NCBI GenBank assembly: GCA_035578175.1
Contig: JAQMRL010000003.1
Span: 55,164,672 to 55,228,671 of the forward strand
Origin: Catonia carolina
Taxonomy: Eukaryota; Arthropoda; Insecta; Hemiptera; Achilidae
Length of the DNA stretch: 64,000 bases
Reading direction: 5' to 3'
The position numbers and the translations under genes are program-made. The notes under the pieces are model-generated. The model was not told where the DNA came from. It saw only the letters and a list, made by a program, of their open reading frames with translations, and ran no database searches. Within the stretch, counting starts at the first letter, position 1; each line of letters begins with the position of its first letter. Shown here in pieces: positions 1 through 11,679 of the stretch.

Positions 1-85
1 TGGTACCTAACTTAAGTTTTAAATTTCAACTTCGTATGATGTTCAGTTCTTGAGATATCTTGTTCACTCACACACATATGACTAG
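1..85 (+). repeat. Family B repeat, fragment cut by window start
   Basis: The first ~85 bases match the late-middle part of family B (compare 39755-39830 and 50315-50385), including the stretch resembling 'caacttcgtatgatgtt' and the 'cttgagatat' block that precedes the CA microsatellite. The rest of the repeat is missing on the right; the left lies outside the window. Confidence 0.6.
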
Positions 86-167
86 GTATTTTATAGAATA
101 AATCAAAAATCAAAATTTAAATAAATTATTAAATTAAAAAAATTAATAAATTTAAATTTTTTCGTAT

Positions 168-418
168 AGGGCCAATTTTATACCACTTTGAGGTGACTTT
201 AAACGCTTCTGGAAGCTCATTTTGCAGCCCATATTCTCAGCATGTGCGCTCACTGAAGGCTTTTCTCCTTTCTTCTGTCTACCCAGTCTGTTTTTGCTCT
301 TCACTGAAGCCCTTGAAATTCGTAATGATTTGTCTGAATTTTGTTCGGTTCATTAAGTTTTCTCGGTTTATTCCGGTTTTCTCAATATCCTTTCTGCGAC
401 TTCTTCAAACTATAGTTT
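168..418 (-). pseudogene. LINE ORF2 C-terminal fragment, degenerate
   Basis: Read on the minus strand, the segment gives broken peptides such as NFKGFSEEQKQTG and TEERRKAFSER. They match the extreme C-terminus seen in two other places here (7826-8000, 11680-11945), whose shared pattern is FRQLITDFKGF, then TEERRKAYSERML, then a Trp-Ala-Ala motif. This tail follows the reverse transcriptase of many insect non-LTR retrotransposons. Stops and frameshifts show it is dead. It is only the 3' end, as expected from 5' truncation. Confidence 0.55.
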
Positions 419-419
419 G

Positions 420-1320
420 AAAATGTTTATTTAATAGAGTTTATTATTTTTAAATTGATACAATTACATTAATGTAGTCTGGTGTAAAGGTGAACAGAAA
501 TTTCAAACTGTTAAGTGCGGGACTGAGTTGATACATACAGTGATAGCAGTAATACACATATTTGTTGGTGAAGGAAGGGTCACAGTGAAATGAGCAGCAG
601 CGAAGGTAATTAAATATTATGGCCGATTAAGGGGCAGAGTGGCCAACATTTAAATGGTATAAATGTGAACGAGAGAGAAGGTATTTTCCCCATCCATTCT
701 CTCCTCCCTTAGGGGTGAATATTACAACCATCACGTACAAAGAGAGCGACCACTTTAATCCTGAAATAGGTGAACGTGGTCGGGTTACATTGCCCTGCGC
801 CCGGTTTCATAGAGGGGCTGCATACACCTGACTGTATCACCGTAATGTAACCACCATTTATCCTAACGTTAGACTACTGTTATATAATAATTTAAGCTCC
901 TAACAGAAAATCGTACAGTAATTATATAATGCAATAATATTAATGATCATATTTATGTGTATGTATGTGTAATAGAGAAAGATAGAAATGTATGGAAATT
1001 TTGAATCCAAATCGTTTTACCCCCTCTGAAAAGTGTGTTTATTACTTTAATAGGGGTTAGATTATTATTATTATTATTAGTTGTTATAGTGGAAACAAGA
1101 TGAGTTTGAAACTGAAACTTTAACTTAGCGTTTAATATCATTCACCTATTAGTTACTTACCAACCGATATCTTATCTCAGCTACTTCAGATTACATAATC
1201 TCCACGTAATTAATACATGTACTATCTTCTACTAACTAAAGGAATAGTAATTAATACATATATATGCTAATAAATATGATTACTTGTTCCTAAACTACAT
1301 GAAACTGTTAACGTTCTCAA
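420..1320. other. No gene; GC-richer block 480-860, TTA microsatellite
   Basis: No coding signal. The interval 480-860 is visibly richer in G and C than its surroundings and contains a 9-base inverted repeat (ggttacatt near 784, aatgtaacc near 843). I do not recognise it. A (TTA)n run lies at about 1064-1079. Confidence 0.5.
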
Positions 1321-1530
1321 ATAGAGTTTGTCTCACGGATCGAGTCGGTTGCATTGTGAATAAGATAACCTCTTCGTTGATGATCTAGACTGGGCGTACA
1401 CAACTTGCGGCCCCCGACTTGTTTTTTTTTACGGCCCACATCCCGCCCTGAAATATTGGTCTTATTTAGTGAAACGAAATACTTTTCATTGTAAAAGGCA
1501 TAAACCAGCACAGTATTGCTGTACCAAACA
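1320..1530. repeat. Possible DNA-transposon end with 'tgcggccc' motif
   Basis: The block around 1388-1450 contains 'cttgcggcccccgac' and 'acggcccacatcccg', a style often seen near ends of hAT-type nonautonomous elements. I found no matching inverted end or target duplication. The 64-residue reading frame on the minus strand here is not recognisable as a protein. Confidence 0.2.
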
Positions 1531-3645
1531 ACAATGTATTGGCATTGAGTGTTACCCTTACAATTTTCTTTAAATTTATTGATATATTTTCTCCCCGCAT
1601 AAGCAGGTTTTTGTTAAAAAAAATTGAGTTGTGGTTAGCCACATGTAATAATCATTTCTGTTTCTTGTGTTATAATGCTGACTCGAGCCGTCAGACAAGC
1701 TCTACAATCTAGCTACTATTACTATACTATCAGGATTGATACTAATCGGCCGTAATTACATTACATCAACATTATACTGAAATATGATTTGATTTGACCT
1801 TTAAGAAAATATGTGAAATTTCATATTAGTAGATATTTCATAATTATGATGTATTTTATTTAACATAATTTATCTAATAAGATATATTATACACACAGAA
1901 ATTTTACATTAAATTTATTTTTGTGATTACATAAATGTAAATAAATACTATTTGTACTTACCATGTTATATGTTAAACGTGATGTGTATGCTGTTTTTAT
2001 TAAATCTATGTCCAATCTGTTGAATCATTTGAATTTTTAAAAGTCATACCTTAGATTTATTGTATTGTTTTGTATTTTAAGATGAACAGATCTTATGATC
2101 TGTTAGGTTTTATGAATGGGTTAAATTTATTTTGGGTGCTTAAATTAATATTAATATTCTCAAATGTTATATCATCAGTTATCTACCCGTCTTGTGTAAA
2201 CACCGTATTGTTTTTTCTGTAACACAGACAATTTAAGAATGCCAACTTCAGAGTGTTCTGGAAATTGCATTAAATGAACTGTTTTATTGCTTTTCCCGTT
2301 TTCGCTATGTAACTCTCGATATTTCTAGGTATCATGTTTTCAGGAAACACTTATACATGGTGTCTTTAAAAGTATAACCAAACTCTAGGAAATTATTATA
2401 TAAAATAAGAAAAATTATGTTCATATGGGTGCGGAAACACTGTGTTACCGAGTTACAACCGGCGAATGAGTTTGCCTGAAATTCAGTTATCCGTTAAAAT
2501 GAAACCATACTGAAATTTTGAAGGCCCTAATTAAGAGGCGAACATAATAGTATTTTGTGTTATTTAACCCGAAAAATTCAATAAAATTGATCTCAGAACT
2601 GTATCTCCCATACTTTTCAAGATATTTAGCATAAAACACAAAATGTTTGGTTCGAAAATAGAACTTTTTTTAGGTTTAATGTTAAATAACTTTGTTAAAA
2701 TCTTAATTAAGTCATAAATTTCTTTTAATTCGCCTCGTAAAAAATTTAATTTAGAGAGAATTGGTGTAAAATTAAGTCAGTAAAAAATAATAAATTTCCG
2801 AAATTCTACTTTTATTAATAACAAAACCAGACTAAAATTGTTGCTAAAAAAATACTGTTTTACAACATAATAAGAATTTGTTCCATATGTTGGCAATAAT
2901 AGCTTATCAACTATTTATTTCGACTGGAAACAATAAAGATCGAAATGGAAATAATAAAAGTGTTTCTTATTTCTTAAGAAGTTGCTCAGAACGGCCTCCG
3001 TTTCGATCAATGCATAATTTAGCTCGACGAAAATTTATTATTTTCTAGTAGACCTATCAATAACGCATGATAACGGCAGAAGCGACTTATTCTTAATCAT
3101 GTCTGCAAATTATATTATTCGATACGATAAGTAATTTTTATAAATTAATTCATTAAGCATTAATTCATTCTTTTAAGTTGTTGTTTTTTTGTTCATGGTG
3201 TTTGTTTTTTGTCTTATAAGGTTAGTTCAATAAGGTCTCATTTCCAGTATTTTGTAGAAAACAACAATTTTCAATGAAATATTTCTGTAGGTATATAAAT
3301 TAAATTTATCTGTAATAACAAGAACAGCGAAATTATTAATACAACACATGAAACAAAAAACAAGTGTTTGCAAACGATTACATCATGGATACAGATGTTT
3401 GATGCAAACTAGTCACCAGCTCAAATGTTTCACAAAATAGGTATTATGTTTTTGTGACATTCAAAAATAGGTTTACAATTTTGCACATCGATTTACAGTA
3501 CCGTTTAGCAAAATAAAAACTATTTTGTAATTAAATTAACTGAAAATTGAGTTATATCACAATAAATTACTGCATAGTTATAATTTTTGTAACGTATACT
3601 GTCTACAGTTACTTTATACTAAATAAAACGAAAACATAAGTATTT
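1531..3645. other. AT-rich spacer, nothing recognised
   Basis: Very AT-rich sequence without an extended reading frame or a copy of any repeat family defined here. Around 2370-2640 the texture resembles diffuse transposon-derived sequence, but no boundary could be set. Confidence 0.5.
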
Positions 3646-3647
3646 AT

Positions 3648-3762
3648 TTTACTTTAAAGTTGCATGAATAACTTCGTAATTATCCAGGAATCGAATCCGG
3701 GACCTTTGTAGCTTTCACCTTAATCAATACACCATGGAGGCGTCCAAAGAGAAGTATTCTTT
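3648..3762 (-). repeat. tRNA-derived SINE, group D, degenerate
   Basis: On the minus strand this reads as a tRNA-like head: 'gcctccatggtgtattg' as a weak A-box region, then 'ggtcccggattcgattcc' containing a near-consensus Pol III B box. The trailing part towards 3648 carries the 'gcgactttaaa'-like end shared with group D copies at 6713-7716, 34145-34285, 40285-40450 and 58215-58395. Confidence 0.5.
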
Positions 3763-5035
3763 GATTTTATATCTGCTGGTGTCCTGAAAAAATTAATATT
3801 TTTTTATAAGTACGTACAAGTAGTACATGTTTTTTTGTCCTAATTAGAGATTTGTCTGTTTTATAAATGAATGAGGTAGAGATTTGTTGGTCAGATAATC
3901 CTTGCTTGTTTATTTTTACTCCCACTGATCGTGTATTGAAGAGTAACCAGAAGACATAGGCATGCCTTTAGTACGATGGCTCGGCATGGAAACAATTTTT
4001 CAGGGCCGTATTTACATTACGAGTATTTTTTATTGGAAAACTAGTAAAACCTTCTTTGTCAAGATGGGTGGGTAGGAGTTTATGTTGGCGGAGAGAGTAA
4101 AAGTATATTTCACTTTCATCGTCCTCTGTAAATAAATAAATACACCATATTTTATGACAAATCAAATGTTTGGGGTACATAATGGGAAGTTTAAACTACT
4201 CCTGAGAACTCAAAAAGGAGACTGACCAGGCGTTCGCATGGAGTGATCAAGGAAAAATGTAAAACGTAAACCAAGACAGCCAAATATTTGATTAAAACTA
4301 ATTAATTACAAATTAATTCTTAATAGTTTAAGGTTTTCTGTAACGTGTGAACCGAAAACATTACCCTACCAATTTCTGTTTTTTTGTTTGTTTTTGTTTT
4401 GGGGCATGATAACAATTTTAAAGATTTGGTGTTAGTGATGCTAGTTATAAATTATTTACGTGCAATTTTATCAAGCGGGTTGTTTCAATTGACCTTGTAT
4501 TGTACTGAATGTTTTTTGAATACTAGTAGTTACTTATGCCAATGTAGATACTTAACCTTACCCCTATTTAAGATTTACACGCAAACTCAAACTACATTTA
4601 GACAGATAAGTTATCTCCATATATTTAACAACTGAGGAAGTTATTTATCCCTTAAGATAATAATATTCTTATTAATCTTCGAATTCATGGTTTAGTGGAT
4701 TTTAAATTCATATAACATACAATTAACAGTAATCTATACACATATACGATATATCTAATCCGGGTTTGTGGATTTTACTCCAAAGGAATTTCGTTTGGGC
4801 GGAAAAATATTTTTGAATGGATTACTTTTTAATCACTTAAATACATTTCATTTTTTAACCGTTTCTGGTACGCCTGACAGTGTTTTTCTTTGTATACATC
4901 AGTAACTGCAGCTTAATGATTTAATCTGTATCAATCTGAGCCAAAGCTTTTGTTACAGTTCGATATCGTATCGCATTATATTCAAAAAAACAAAATTAAT
5001 AGATTGGTTGTTTCGTTTCAGTCAAATTAGGACTA
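3763..5035. other. AT-rich spacer, no gene supported
   Basis: Short open frames occur at 3968-4180 (minus) and 4384-4635 (plus). Neither shows a recognisable domain, and the composition is that of AT-rich spacer. Confidence 0.5.
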
Positions 5036-5039
5036 CGAC

Positions 5040-5480
5040 TATCATGATGTGCTACTCCTCTTATTTTCTTAACTGCTTTTTATTTTGGAACTTTTGAGCT
5101 TTCTTCCAATTTTTCTTAATTAATTCTGAAAATGCGTTCTTTTCATCATTTCTGCACTTCGGTATATTGTCTTTTGTAACGTTTACTTCTGGAAAACCTT
5201 AATGTTAATAAATCATTTTTTCAAATTTATTTCTATCTATGTTTAGTGTCAGTAGATCTTTTGTGTTTCTCTAGACCATTTTCTTGTGCTTTTTATATTC
5301 TTTCAGCTTTGAAAAAATTTGTTTTGTAAATCTTTTCTGGTTCATCTTTGCCATATATCCGTAGAATCTCATTTTTCGCTTTCTTAGGCGTATTTAATCC
5401 AATATTTTTTAATTTGTTCATAAACTTCTTGACTTGTACGATTCCAATATTCCAATATTTCCAATATTTTTCATTTTTAT
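5040..5480 (-). pseudogene. LINE reverse transcriptase C-terminal remnant
   Basis: On the minus strand, in shifting frames, one reads RFYGYMAKMNQKRFTKQIF, then KLKEYKKHKKMV, then RNKFEKMIY and a lysine-rich end. This is the order found after the reverse transcriptase domain of insect LINEs: a 'W/FYGHxxRM' segment, a basic linker and a 'RNKFR' segment. Several stops and frameshifts are present. There is no tail or target duplication I can define. Confidence 0.45.
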
Positions 5481-6615
5481 TTACAATTCAAATATTGAAT
5501 CTATTAATTCCTACAATATTTTCTTTAATCGCTCCATTATGTTATTTTTTTAACTTTTTAGTCCGTAAAACACTCGTACTTTTCTCGATTTTTCTAAAAT
5601 AATTTTGTGAATAATTATTTTGATTCTTTTACAGTTTTTATTGGCAGATACCTCCGCGTTATTAAAACGTTTGAAGGGTTGTAATGCAGTAGGCTACTTG
5701 TGTGCTGAAATTTCTATAATCTTAACAATTGAACCTAATTTTTTTATTTAACAGTTGAGTGGCTTGTCAAATTATCTAACAAAATGGTAATAATTTATTT
5801 TAATTCTAATGAAAACATTTTTGTTTACTGTAGTTATCATTCGAAAGAGTTTCCCTTTTTTGTTTTAATGTGTTTTGAAATTGGAAATTTTTACTCGATT
5901 TAATTTTGCAGAGATTCTCTTTGCGACCTGTGAATATTTTATGGAATTAATAGAAAACATTTTGTCGCGTTCCTCTACGTTTATAACAGATGTACGTTCG
6001 TATGTGTGTGCAAAGCAAATCTGTTATGTAAATAAATCTGTAAACATCCACAAATGCAAATTTACACTATTACATTTTCTGCTGACGTTATTCCATAGAG
6101 AAATGTTTTTAGTTCGTTAGTTCCTGTGTACATAACACAACATATTATTTTTGTTACTATTTTTTCTTTCATTATTCTTTGTTTGAGGAGTAAAAATTCA
6201 TAATCAGTATTCTGGTTATAATTAAAAAATTTAATAAAATTTTTATGTTTAATTTAAATAGTAATTTCATTTCTCATTTAGAAATTTTAATGACTGAATT
6301 TTTCATTTACTCCTTTTACTACTGAAATGTCTGCAACACATAAAACACACCTATTTTTAATTACCATGGGTTCCACATACTGTTGCAAAATAAATTGTTA
6401 GCGTCGTCATTTTTAATGATTCTTGTACAGACTTTTCCCTGAAACATCATTATAATTTGTGTGGTACGGGTTGGATACTTTGGTTCATTATTTTAGATAA
6501 GTCACTCTTTTCTTAACGTGCTTTCCCAACCAGTAGTTAATTAATTTATCAGTAATACTAATACATATATATGTTATTGGAAAAATACGTGTAAATATTT
6601 ACAAATAGTTATTGA
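5481..6615. other. AT-rich spacer, nothing recognised
   Basis: T-rich sequence with short chance reading frames; no domain, repeat boundary or RNA gene seen. Confidence 0.5.
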
Positions 6616-6618
6616 ATG

Positions 6619-6697
6619 AAAAAAATCTGTTGTGAAATACTCAGACGACTTTCTCTTGCCGATGTAAATAATGAACAATATAATGTAACATTAGTGG
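6619..6697 (+). repeat. Family B repeat, left-end fragment
   Basis: Contains the left end of family B: the 'tctgttgtgaaatactcag' outer part and the 'actttctcttgcc' terminal motif, followed by 'aataatgaacaatataa'. The similarity stops near 6697, so only the first ~80 bases of a ~950-bp element remain. Confidence 0.6.
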
Positions 6698-6712
6698 ACT
6701 ACGTAAAAGAAA

Positions 6713-6842
6713 AATGGCCGCCTACGTGACGTAGTGGATAGCGCTCTAGCTTACTAAGGGAGGTCCCGGGTTCGATTTCCGGCTAGAATCTAGATATTAT
6801 TACGTGCTCAAACCCATTATTACAGTTTCTTAACCCACCGCA
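6713..6842 (+). repeat. tRNA-derived SINE group D, left part
   Basis: A tRNA-like head starts near 6713, with an A-box-like 'gacgtagtggatagcgc' and a B box at 6769-6779 (ggttcgatttc). The body continues to the 'aacccaccgca' at 6832-6842 and resumes after the LINE insertion at 7664-7716. Removing the insertion and one copy of the 11-base duplication gives a continuous SINE that agrees with the minus-strand copy at 40285-40450. Confidence 0.75.
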
Positions 6843-7663
6843 ATTCAAGGTGAGAGAATCAACAATATAAGATATGCGGATGACACCATAGTACTTGCCG
6901 ATAGTGAAGAAGGTCTACAGCATCTAGTGAGCAAAATAGCCACAGTAAGTTGCAAATATGGCCTTGATATCAACAGTAAGAAAACGAAGTTCATGTTGAT
7001 CTCCAAGCACAGAAACGACAATGCCAAAATTTTCGTCAATAACCAGCAGTTAGAACGTGTGAAACACACAATGTACCTGGGAACAATGATAAATGAAAAT
7101 TGGGACATGGCACTGGAGATTAAATATCGCATAGCAAGGGCAACAGCTGCTTTCAATAAAATGAACAGAGTTTTCAGAAGCCATGATCTTACCATTGAAA
7201 CGAAAATCAGACTTTTGAGGTGCTACATCTTCTCTATTTTGCTGTATGGAGCAGAGACATGGACATTGAACAAGAGTATGATTAAACGTATAGAAGCCTT
7301 TGAATTGTGGTTGTACCGGAGAATGCTTAAAATATCATGGACAGAGCATGTAACAAATGAAGAAGCTCTGAGACGGATGAAGAAATCCAGAGAAATATTG
7401 AACACCATCAAGATCCGTAAACTTCAGTATTTGGGGCACGTCATGCGGAATGAGTCCAGATACTCTTTAATACAGCTCATTGTGCAAGGGAAAATAGATG
7501 GAAGGAGAGGACCAGGAAGAAGAAGAATATCCTGGCTACACAACCTCAGGGAATGGACCGGAAAGACATCTGCTGAACTTTTCCGTATTGCTGTCGACAA
7601 AGTGAGAATTGCCATGTTGGTCGCCAACATCCGAAACGGATAGCGCACTAAAAGAAGAAGAAG
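6843..7663 (+). mobile_element. 5'-truncated non-LTR retrotransposon inserted in a SINE
   Basis: A non-LTR element of ~820 bp is bounded by an exact 11-base direct repeat, 'aacccaccgca', at 6832-6842 and 7664-7674. It is 5' truncated within the reverse transcriptase and ends shortly after the stop codon in a short (AAG)n tail (7651-7663). A long reading frame without stops and a perfect duplication suggest it is fairly young. The short microsatellite-like tail instead of poly(A) is known from RTE-type and related LINEs; clade assignment is inference. Confidence 0.85.
6849..7643 (+). pseudogene. Reverse transcriptase C-terminal half, 5'-truncated LINE ORF2
   Basis: The frame is open from the insertion boundary to the stop at 7641-7643, about 264 residues. 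It begins within the palm domain: the catalytic box IRYADDTIVLAD, with YADD at 6873-6884, lies close to the 5' end. Next come a segment ending NSKKTKFML, the YLGTMI block, the LLYGAETWT motif, and the post-RT region KLQYLGHVM followed by RRGPGRRRISWL. These blocks are established features of insect non-LTR reverse transcriptases. The endonuclease and the fingers are missing, so it cannot work alone. No ATG is appropriate as start because the N-terminus was lost at insertion. Related but older tails occur at 32170-32345 and elsewhere. Identification as an RT is secure; the clade (RTE-like) is tentative. Confidence 0.85.
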
Positions 7664-7716
7664 AACCCACCGCAGTCGCTAATGATCAAGCTTTTGATGC
7701 GACTTTAAATAAACAA
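7664..7716 (+). repeat. tRNA-derived SINE group D, right part
   Basis: Continues the SINE interrupted at 6842. It begins with the second copy of the 11-base target duplication and ends 'gatgcgactttaaataaac', the end shared by all group D copies. Confidence 0.7.
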
Positions 7717-7825
7717 AAAAATTGAAAAACATAACCTATTACATTTGGCATTTATTAATACCAATAGTTACTCTGCTACAAAATACAGGATGACTTAATA
7801 TAAAATATTCCCAATATATTTTTTC

Positions 7826-8010
7826 CCTACGTACAGGGCCAATTTTAGATCGCGTGAAGTGACATGGGTTTCTCGAAGGTATTTTTGCAGCCCACATTCT
7901 CAGCATTCGTTCATTGTAGGCTTTTTCCTTTCTTCTGTCCATCCTATGTCCGTTTTTGCTCTTCATAGAAGCCCTTAAAGTCCGTAATTAGTTATATGAA
8001 TTTGGTTCAG
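7826..8010 (-). pseudogene. LINE ORF2 C-terminal fragment
   Basis: The minus strand gives RKEKAYNERMLRMWAAK followed by SRNPCHFTRSKIGP, the same C-terminal tail as the fragments at 168-418 and 11680-11945. The upstream part, FRQLITDFKGF in the other copies, is damaged here. The fragment abuts the foldback element at 8019, which contains further copies of the neighbouring LINE segment. Confidence 0.6.
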
Positions 8011-8018
8011 ATAATAAT

Positions 8019-8510
8019 AGAAATAATGTGCACATTTGTGTGAGATATTTAGAAACCCGATCGCAGTCTCTAGAAAAAAACCCTTTAGACATAATTGGTG
8101 ATATAAATGGAACGAATTCAGACAACTAATTACGGACTGTAAGGGCTTCCATTAAGAGCAAAAATAGAATTCGGTTGTAGTTTCTAAAAAAACACAATAT
8201 CTTTAGACTTACATTGGTAATATAAATGAAACCAAATTCAGACTACTAATTTTGGACTTTAGGGGGCTTCCATTAAGAGCAGAAAAATACATTTTTATAT
8301 TACCAATGTATGTCTAAAGAAATTGGAGTTTTTTTTGAAACTGCAATCGAATTTATATTTGTGCTCTTAATGGAAGCCCTTAAAGTCCGTAATTTGTTGT
8401 CTGAATTTGGTTCCATTTATATTACCAATTATGTCTAAAGAAATTTGTTTGTTTTAGAAACTGCAATCGGGTTTCTAAATCTCTCACATAAATGTACAAA
8501 AATTATTTCT
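8019..8510. mobile_element. Foldback/MITE-like element carrying LINE-derived segments
   Basis: The two ends are inverted copies: 'tttagaaacccgatcgcag' near 8050 is mirrored near 8460-8478, and the arms extend out to about 8019 and 8510. Inside, a ~115-bp module (a 'gcag..tttctaaaaaaa' stretch, a 'tttagacat..attggt' stretch, then a LINE-derived segment) occurs twice in direct orientation (about 8053-8165 and 8166-8285). It then recurs inverted (about 8290-8480). The LINE-derived part encodes a relic of FRQLITDFKGF. No coding capacity remains. Confidence 0.6.
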
Positions 8511-9836
8511 CAACAAATGTATTTGAATATTTATTTTGGAACCGTACTAACATTGTACAATGTAGAAGCTGTTATAACATCATTATACCATGATTTTACC
8601 TACTTCCTAAAACTTGCTGACTAGATGTGTAGTGGGCTTATGCAGTACAACATGAATATAATGATTTAAACCAAATAATTTACGATGAAAAAGTGTGAGA
8701 ATGTGAAAATATTTTTATCTTAATAATTTGACTGGTATTATTTATATGTTAAATTAAGTTATTTTATACAATCTATTCTTAGATTAGATTTATATGAGAA
8801 TACGTCGTTTTTGCTACTTAACCCAAATATAATTCCGTTAATATTTTGTTAAGTTTTTCAATAACTTGTACTGTTTTTGAATATTTAATTCATTATCATA
8901 ACCTACCGCTGAATTAATTATCATGGGTAATTTTTTAGAGCATATTTTACATTCCTTTACTCTGGTATATTTCACGTAGTTTGTTAATGCGTTTTTTATT
9001 GCTAATTCGTGCTTAATACACATACTGTGTCAGGGTTGTTTAATTTTTTGTTGTATATTCGTTTAAAAGTCAAACTCTTTTGAATTCATGACGTTATACG
9101 CTACATTTCAATATTTTGTATGAATTTTTATAAAGATTCTTTTAGTTATTAGAATTCATTATAATAATATGGTGATTTTTTCCCGGTTTTGTTTTTAATT
9201 AAAAAGTAAATCTTTCCTAAATATTTTAGTTTTTTTTATAGACTATAGGCTAATGTTTATTTTCTGTTGTACTGTATTTCGTGGAAAAGATACGCGTATT
9301 TTGCACGCATCGCCTCTAAACTAAAGAAAGGGTTAGCGTTACAAAAATACATTAGTTACATTATTTTTTTCAGCGTTGTCGTAAAAAAACAGTTTATGTT
9401 TTGTAGGCCCGTATTGTAACAATTTAACATCTAGAGAGATCCTTGTTATTATAAAGTAGTAACATTGTTATTATGTTGTTACTATGGAAATAATTAGTTT
9501 ATTTAGGTAAAATTGGGTATGTTATTTTTTTTATTTTGTGTATATTATTTTTATTATATTACACACGGCTTAAAAAACGTTAGTATTTTTCTAAACTGAA
9601 TATAAATTATGTTGTTGGTTTAATATAAGAGGTAAATTTAACTTGTAAATTTGCTAAACAAGTTTTTTTGCATTTATATGTGATGTGCATTATAAATATA
9701 TTTTTGCATTATAAACTTGTGCTGTCTCATCTTATGTGCAATTACGAGGTTTAAAAATTCCCTCCCCTATCATTCCCCTTCGCCCTATAAAAAAAATTAA
9801 GGCCACTGAATATACAATTGTACAAATAAAAGAGCC
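8511..9836. other. AT-rich spacer, nothing recognised
   Basis: Long AT-rich interval with T- and A-runs and no supported gene or repeat copy. Confidence 0.5.
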
Positions 9837-9839
9837 GTC

Positions 9840-9992
9840 AATCTACCCCTAGTGGTTAGCGCAACTGGCTTCTACGCCGAGTTCGATTCCCGGCCAGATT
9901 TGGCATTTTTTCATCACTCATTTTCATCTATCATCCTTTTCACCTTCTGCATTAGCAGTAATTGCAAAACAGTCGGATGTTAAAAAAAAATC
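9840..9992 (+). repeat. tRNA-derived SINE, group C
   Basis: Matches the copies at 37953-38110 and 47892-48063: 'agtggttagcgcaactggc', then 'gttcgattcccgg' (B box), then the non-tRNA body with 'catcactcattttcatc', 'ctgcattagcagtaat' and 'gcaaaacagtcgga', ending in an A-run. The head is short a few bases. A weak duplication 'aatcta' flanks it. Confidence 0.75.
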
Positions 9993-10430
9993 TAACTGTC
10001 CCACTAATTTTTCGTGAATTGCCAAAAATTTTAAGTCCCCCCCCACTTTATATTACCATTCGATTACTTCTAATTTTAATTTACTGCCAAAATTTATCAT
10101 CTGACTTATAGACTGCTGACCCCATCCCCTGAATCTGAATCCCATTTAATTTTTTACACCATTCGCTTGAATTTTTCTCTGAGGTTACATTACTTCTGTG
10201 ATTGTTTTCTACAAGCGTCCAGGTGTCTAACACGATGTCGCCATCAAAGGGGTTCATAGGCCAATCAACCCGGGGTTGTTCAAATTTGACAACACGTTGT
10301 GAACTTTTTGACTGTTCTTTCTGAAAACGTCAAATTTTTGAGTTTACCGTTCAGAGTGCTAAACCCTGACTGCTTAGTGGGTGTCAAAAATAGAGGCTGT
10401 TGAGATGATGTCATCTTAATTACTTAAAAA
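9993..10430. other. Spacer, nothing recognised
   Basis: No reading frame or repeat recognised. The sequence around 10190-10390 is of more even composition but carries no identifiable domain. Confidence 0.4.
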
Positions 10431-10433
10431 ATT

Positions 10434-10590
10434 TAGGCTTTCGCTGACGATTTGGTGCTATTTACGGACTTAGAGGATGATTTACAGAAGTCATTTTATG
10501 TATTTAGTCTTACTGCTGAGCGATATAACCTCCTGATTTATTTAGATTCAGACAGAGTTGACGAGTTTCAGGAATCATCTCAGAAGTAGA
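10434..10590 (+). pseudogene. Reverse transcriptase fragment around FADD box
   Basis: The plus strand reads AFADDLVLFTDLEDDLQKS followed by FYVFSLTAERYNL. This matches the catalytic FADD box and the helix after it in non-LTR reverse transcriptases. The frame ends at a stop near 10588. Only ~50 residues survive. It differs from the YADD-type element at 6849-7643 and so belongs to another LINE lineage. Confidence 0.5.
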
Positions 10591-11665
10591 GTAGTTAATT
10601 ATTTATTTATTTATTTACTTATAATATCATTATATCCTGTATGCAATCACGAAATAAACTGAAAAAAACTATTTTAAATATTTTTAGTGTTAGAACAATT
10701 TTTTTGTTTTTGTATGAACAGAATAAAAATTAATTTTTAACGGGACATTTTATTTTTTTAACGTTAAAATTCGGTCGGCAATGGTAGGCTTACGCCTGCA
10801 AGGTTTCGAAATAAGGGCTGGAACTTTTTGTCCACCCCTATTTAAATTAAATGGAACTTTAGATCAAACTTTCAAATATTTTTTCGGTATTGAAAGGGTT
10901 AAATAGAAAAATTCTATTAAGGTGGTTAAGTGGCAACTGGTCTTTACAGAGGACTTCTTTCATGCCCTGCACTAGTATTATGTACGTTAACACATTGTAC
11001 AAAAATACGTTTTATATATTGTTTCATAATTAATTTAAGTATATTAATTAAATTTCACCAGTGGTTGTAGAAGGAATGTTTGAACAAAATTCCTTTGTAA
11101 AAAAGTAAATTGGTCACCATTCCATTCGTCAATACTTTTCTTTTTATTGGAATTGTGGTACTACATTCCATTTCGTAACCGATTAATTGGAAATGAACTC
11201 CGAAACCTATTTTATTACTACAAACGTCCATGTGCGTGCGCGTGCAAAAATGCTTCAATATTTTAGAATGTTGTTTAACTGATACTGTTACAAAAATTTT
11301 AATTCGCAGTATAAACTTGTAGAATTATTAATTTTCTTGAGTTAAGTACACTAGCGTATGAGTTTTAATTTTTATTAAAACTATTTTATTAATATTATGT
11401 TAAATTTTATTGATAAATAGCACATACATAATTAATTTTTTATAAATTATGCGTTAATGTACGTACTGTATTTGAAAACTTCTCAAGTGGTGACAAAATC
11501 AGTTTTATGTGATTTGCAATTCGCAGTATTTTACATAATTTATGCGGTCATCATATTATAAATTATAAAGAGCATACCTTTGATCGTGCAAGTTCATTGT
11601 TTCATACATGTATTTTGTAAAAGTATTTCTTTTGTTAAATTGAGTTCGTTATTTGTAACGTTTCT
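10591..11665. other. AT-rich spacer, nothing recognised
   Basis: AT-rich, short chance frames only. Confidence 0.5.
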
Positions 11666-11679
11666 CTTTTATTCCTCGT

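Noticed and set aside
3968..4180. 70-codon minus-strand frame as a gene
   Set aside because: No recognisable domain, no splice or promoter context, and such lengths arise by chance.
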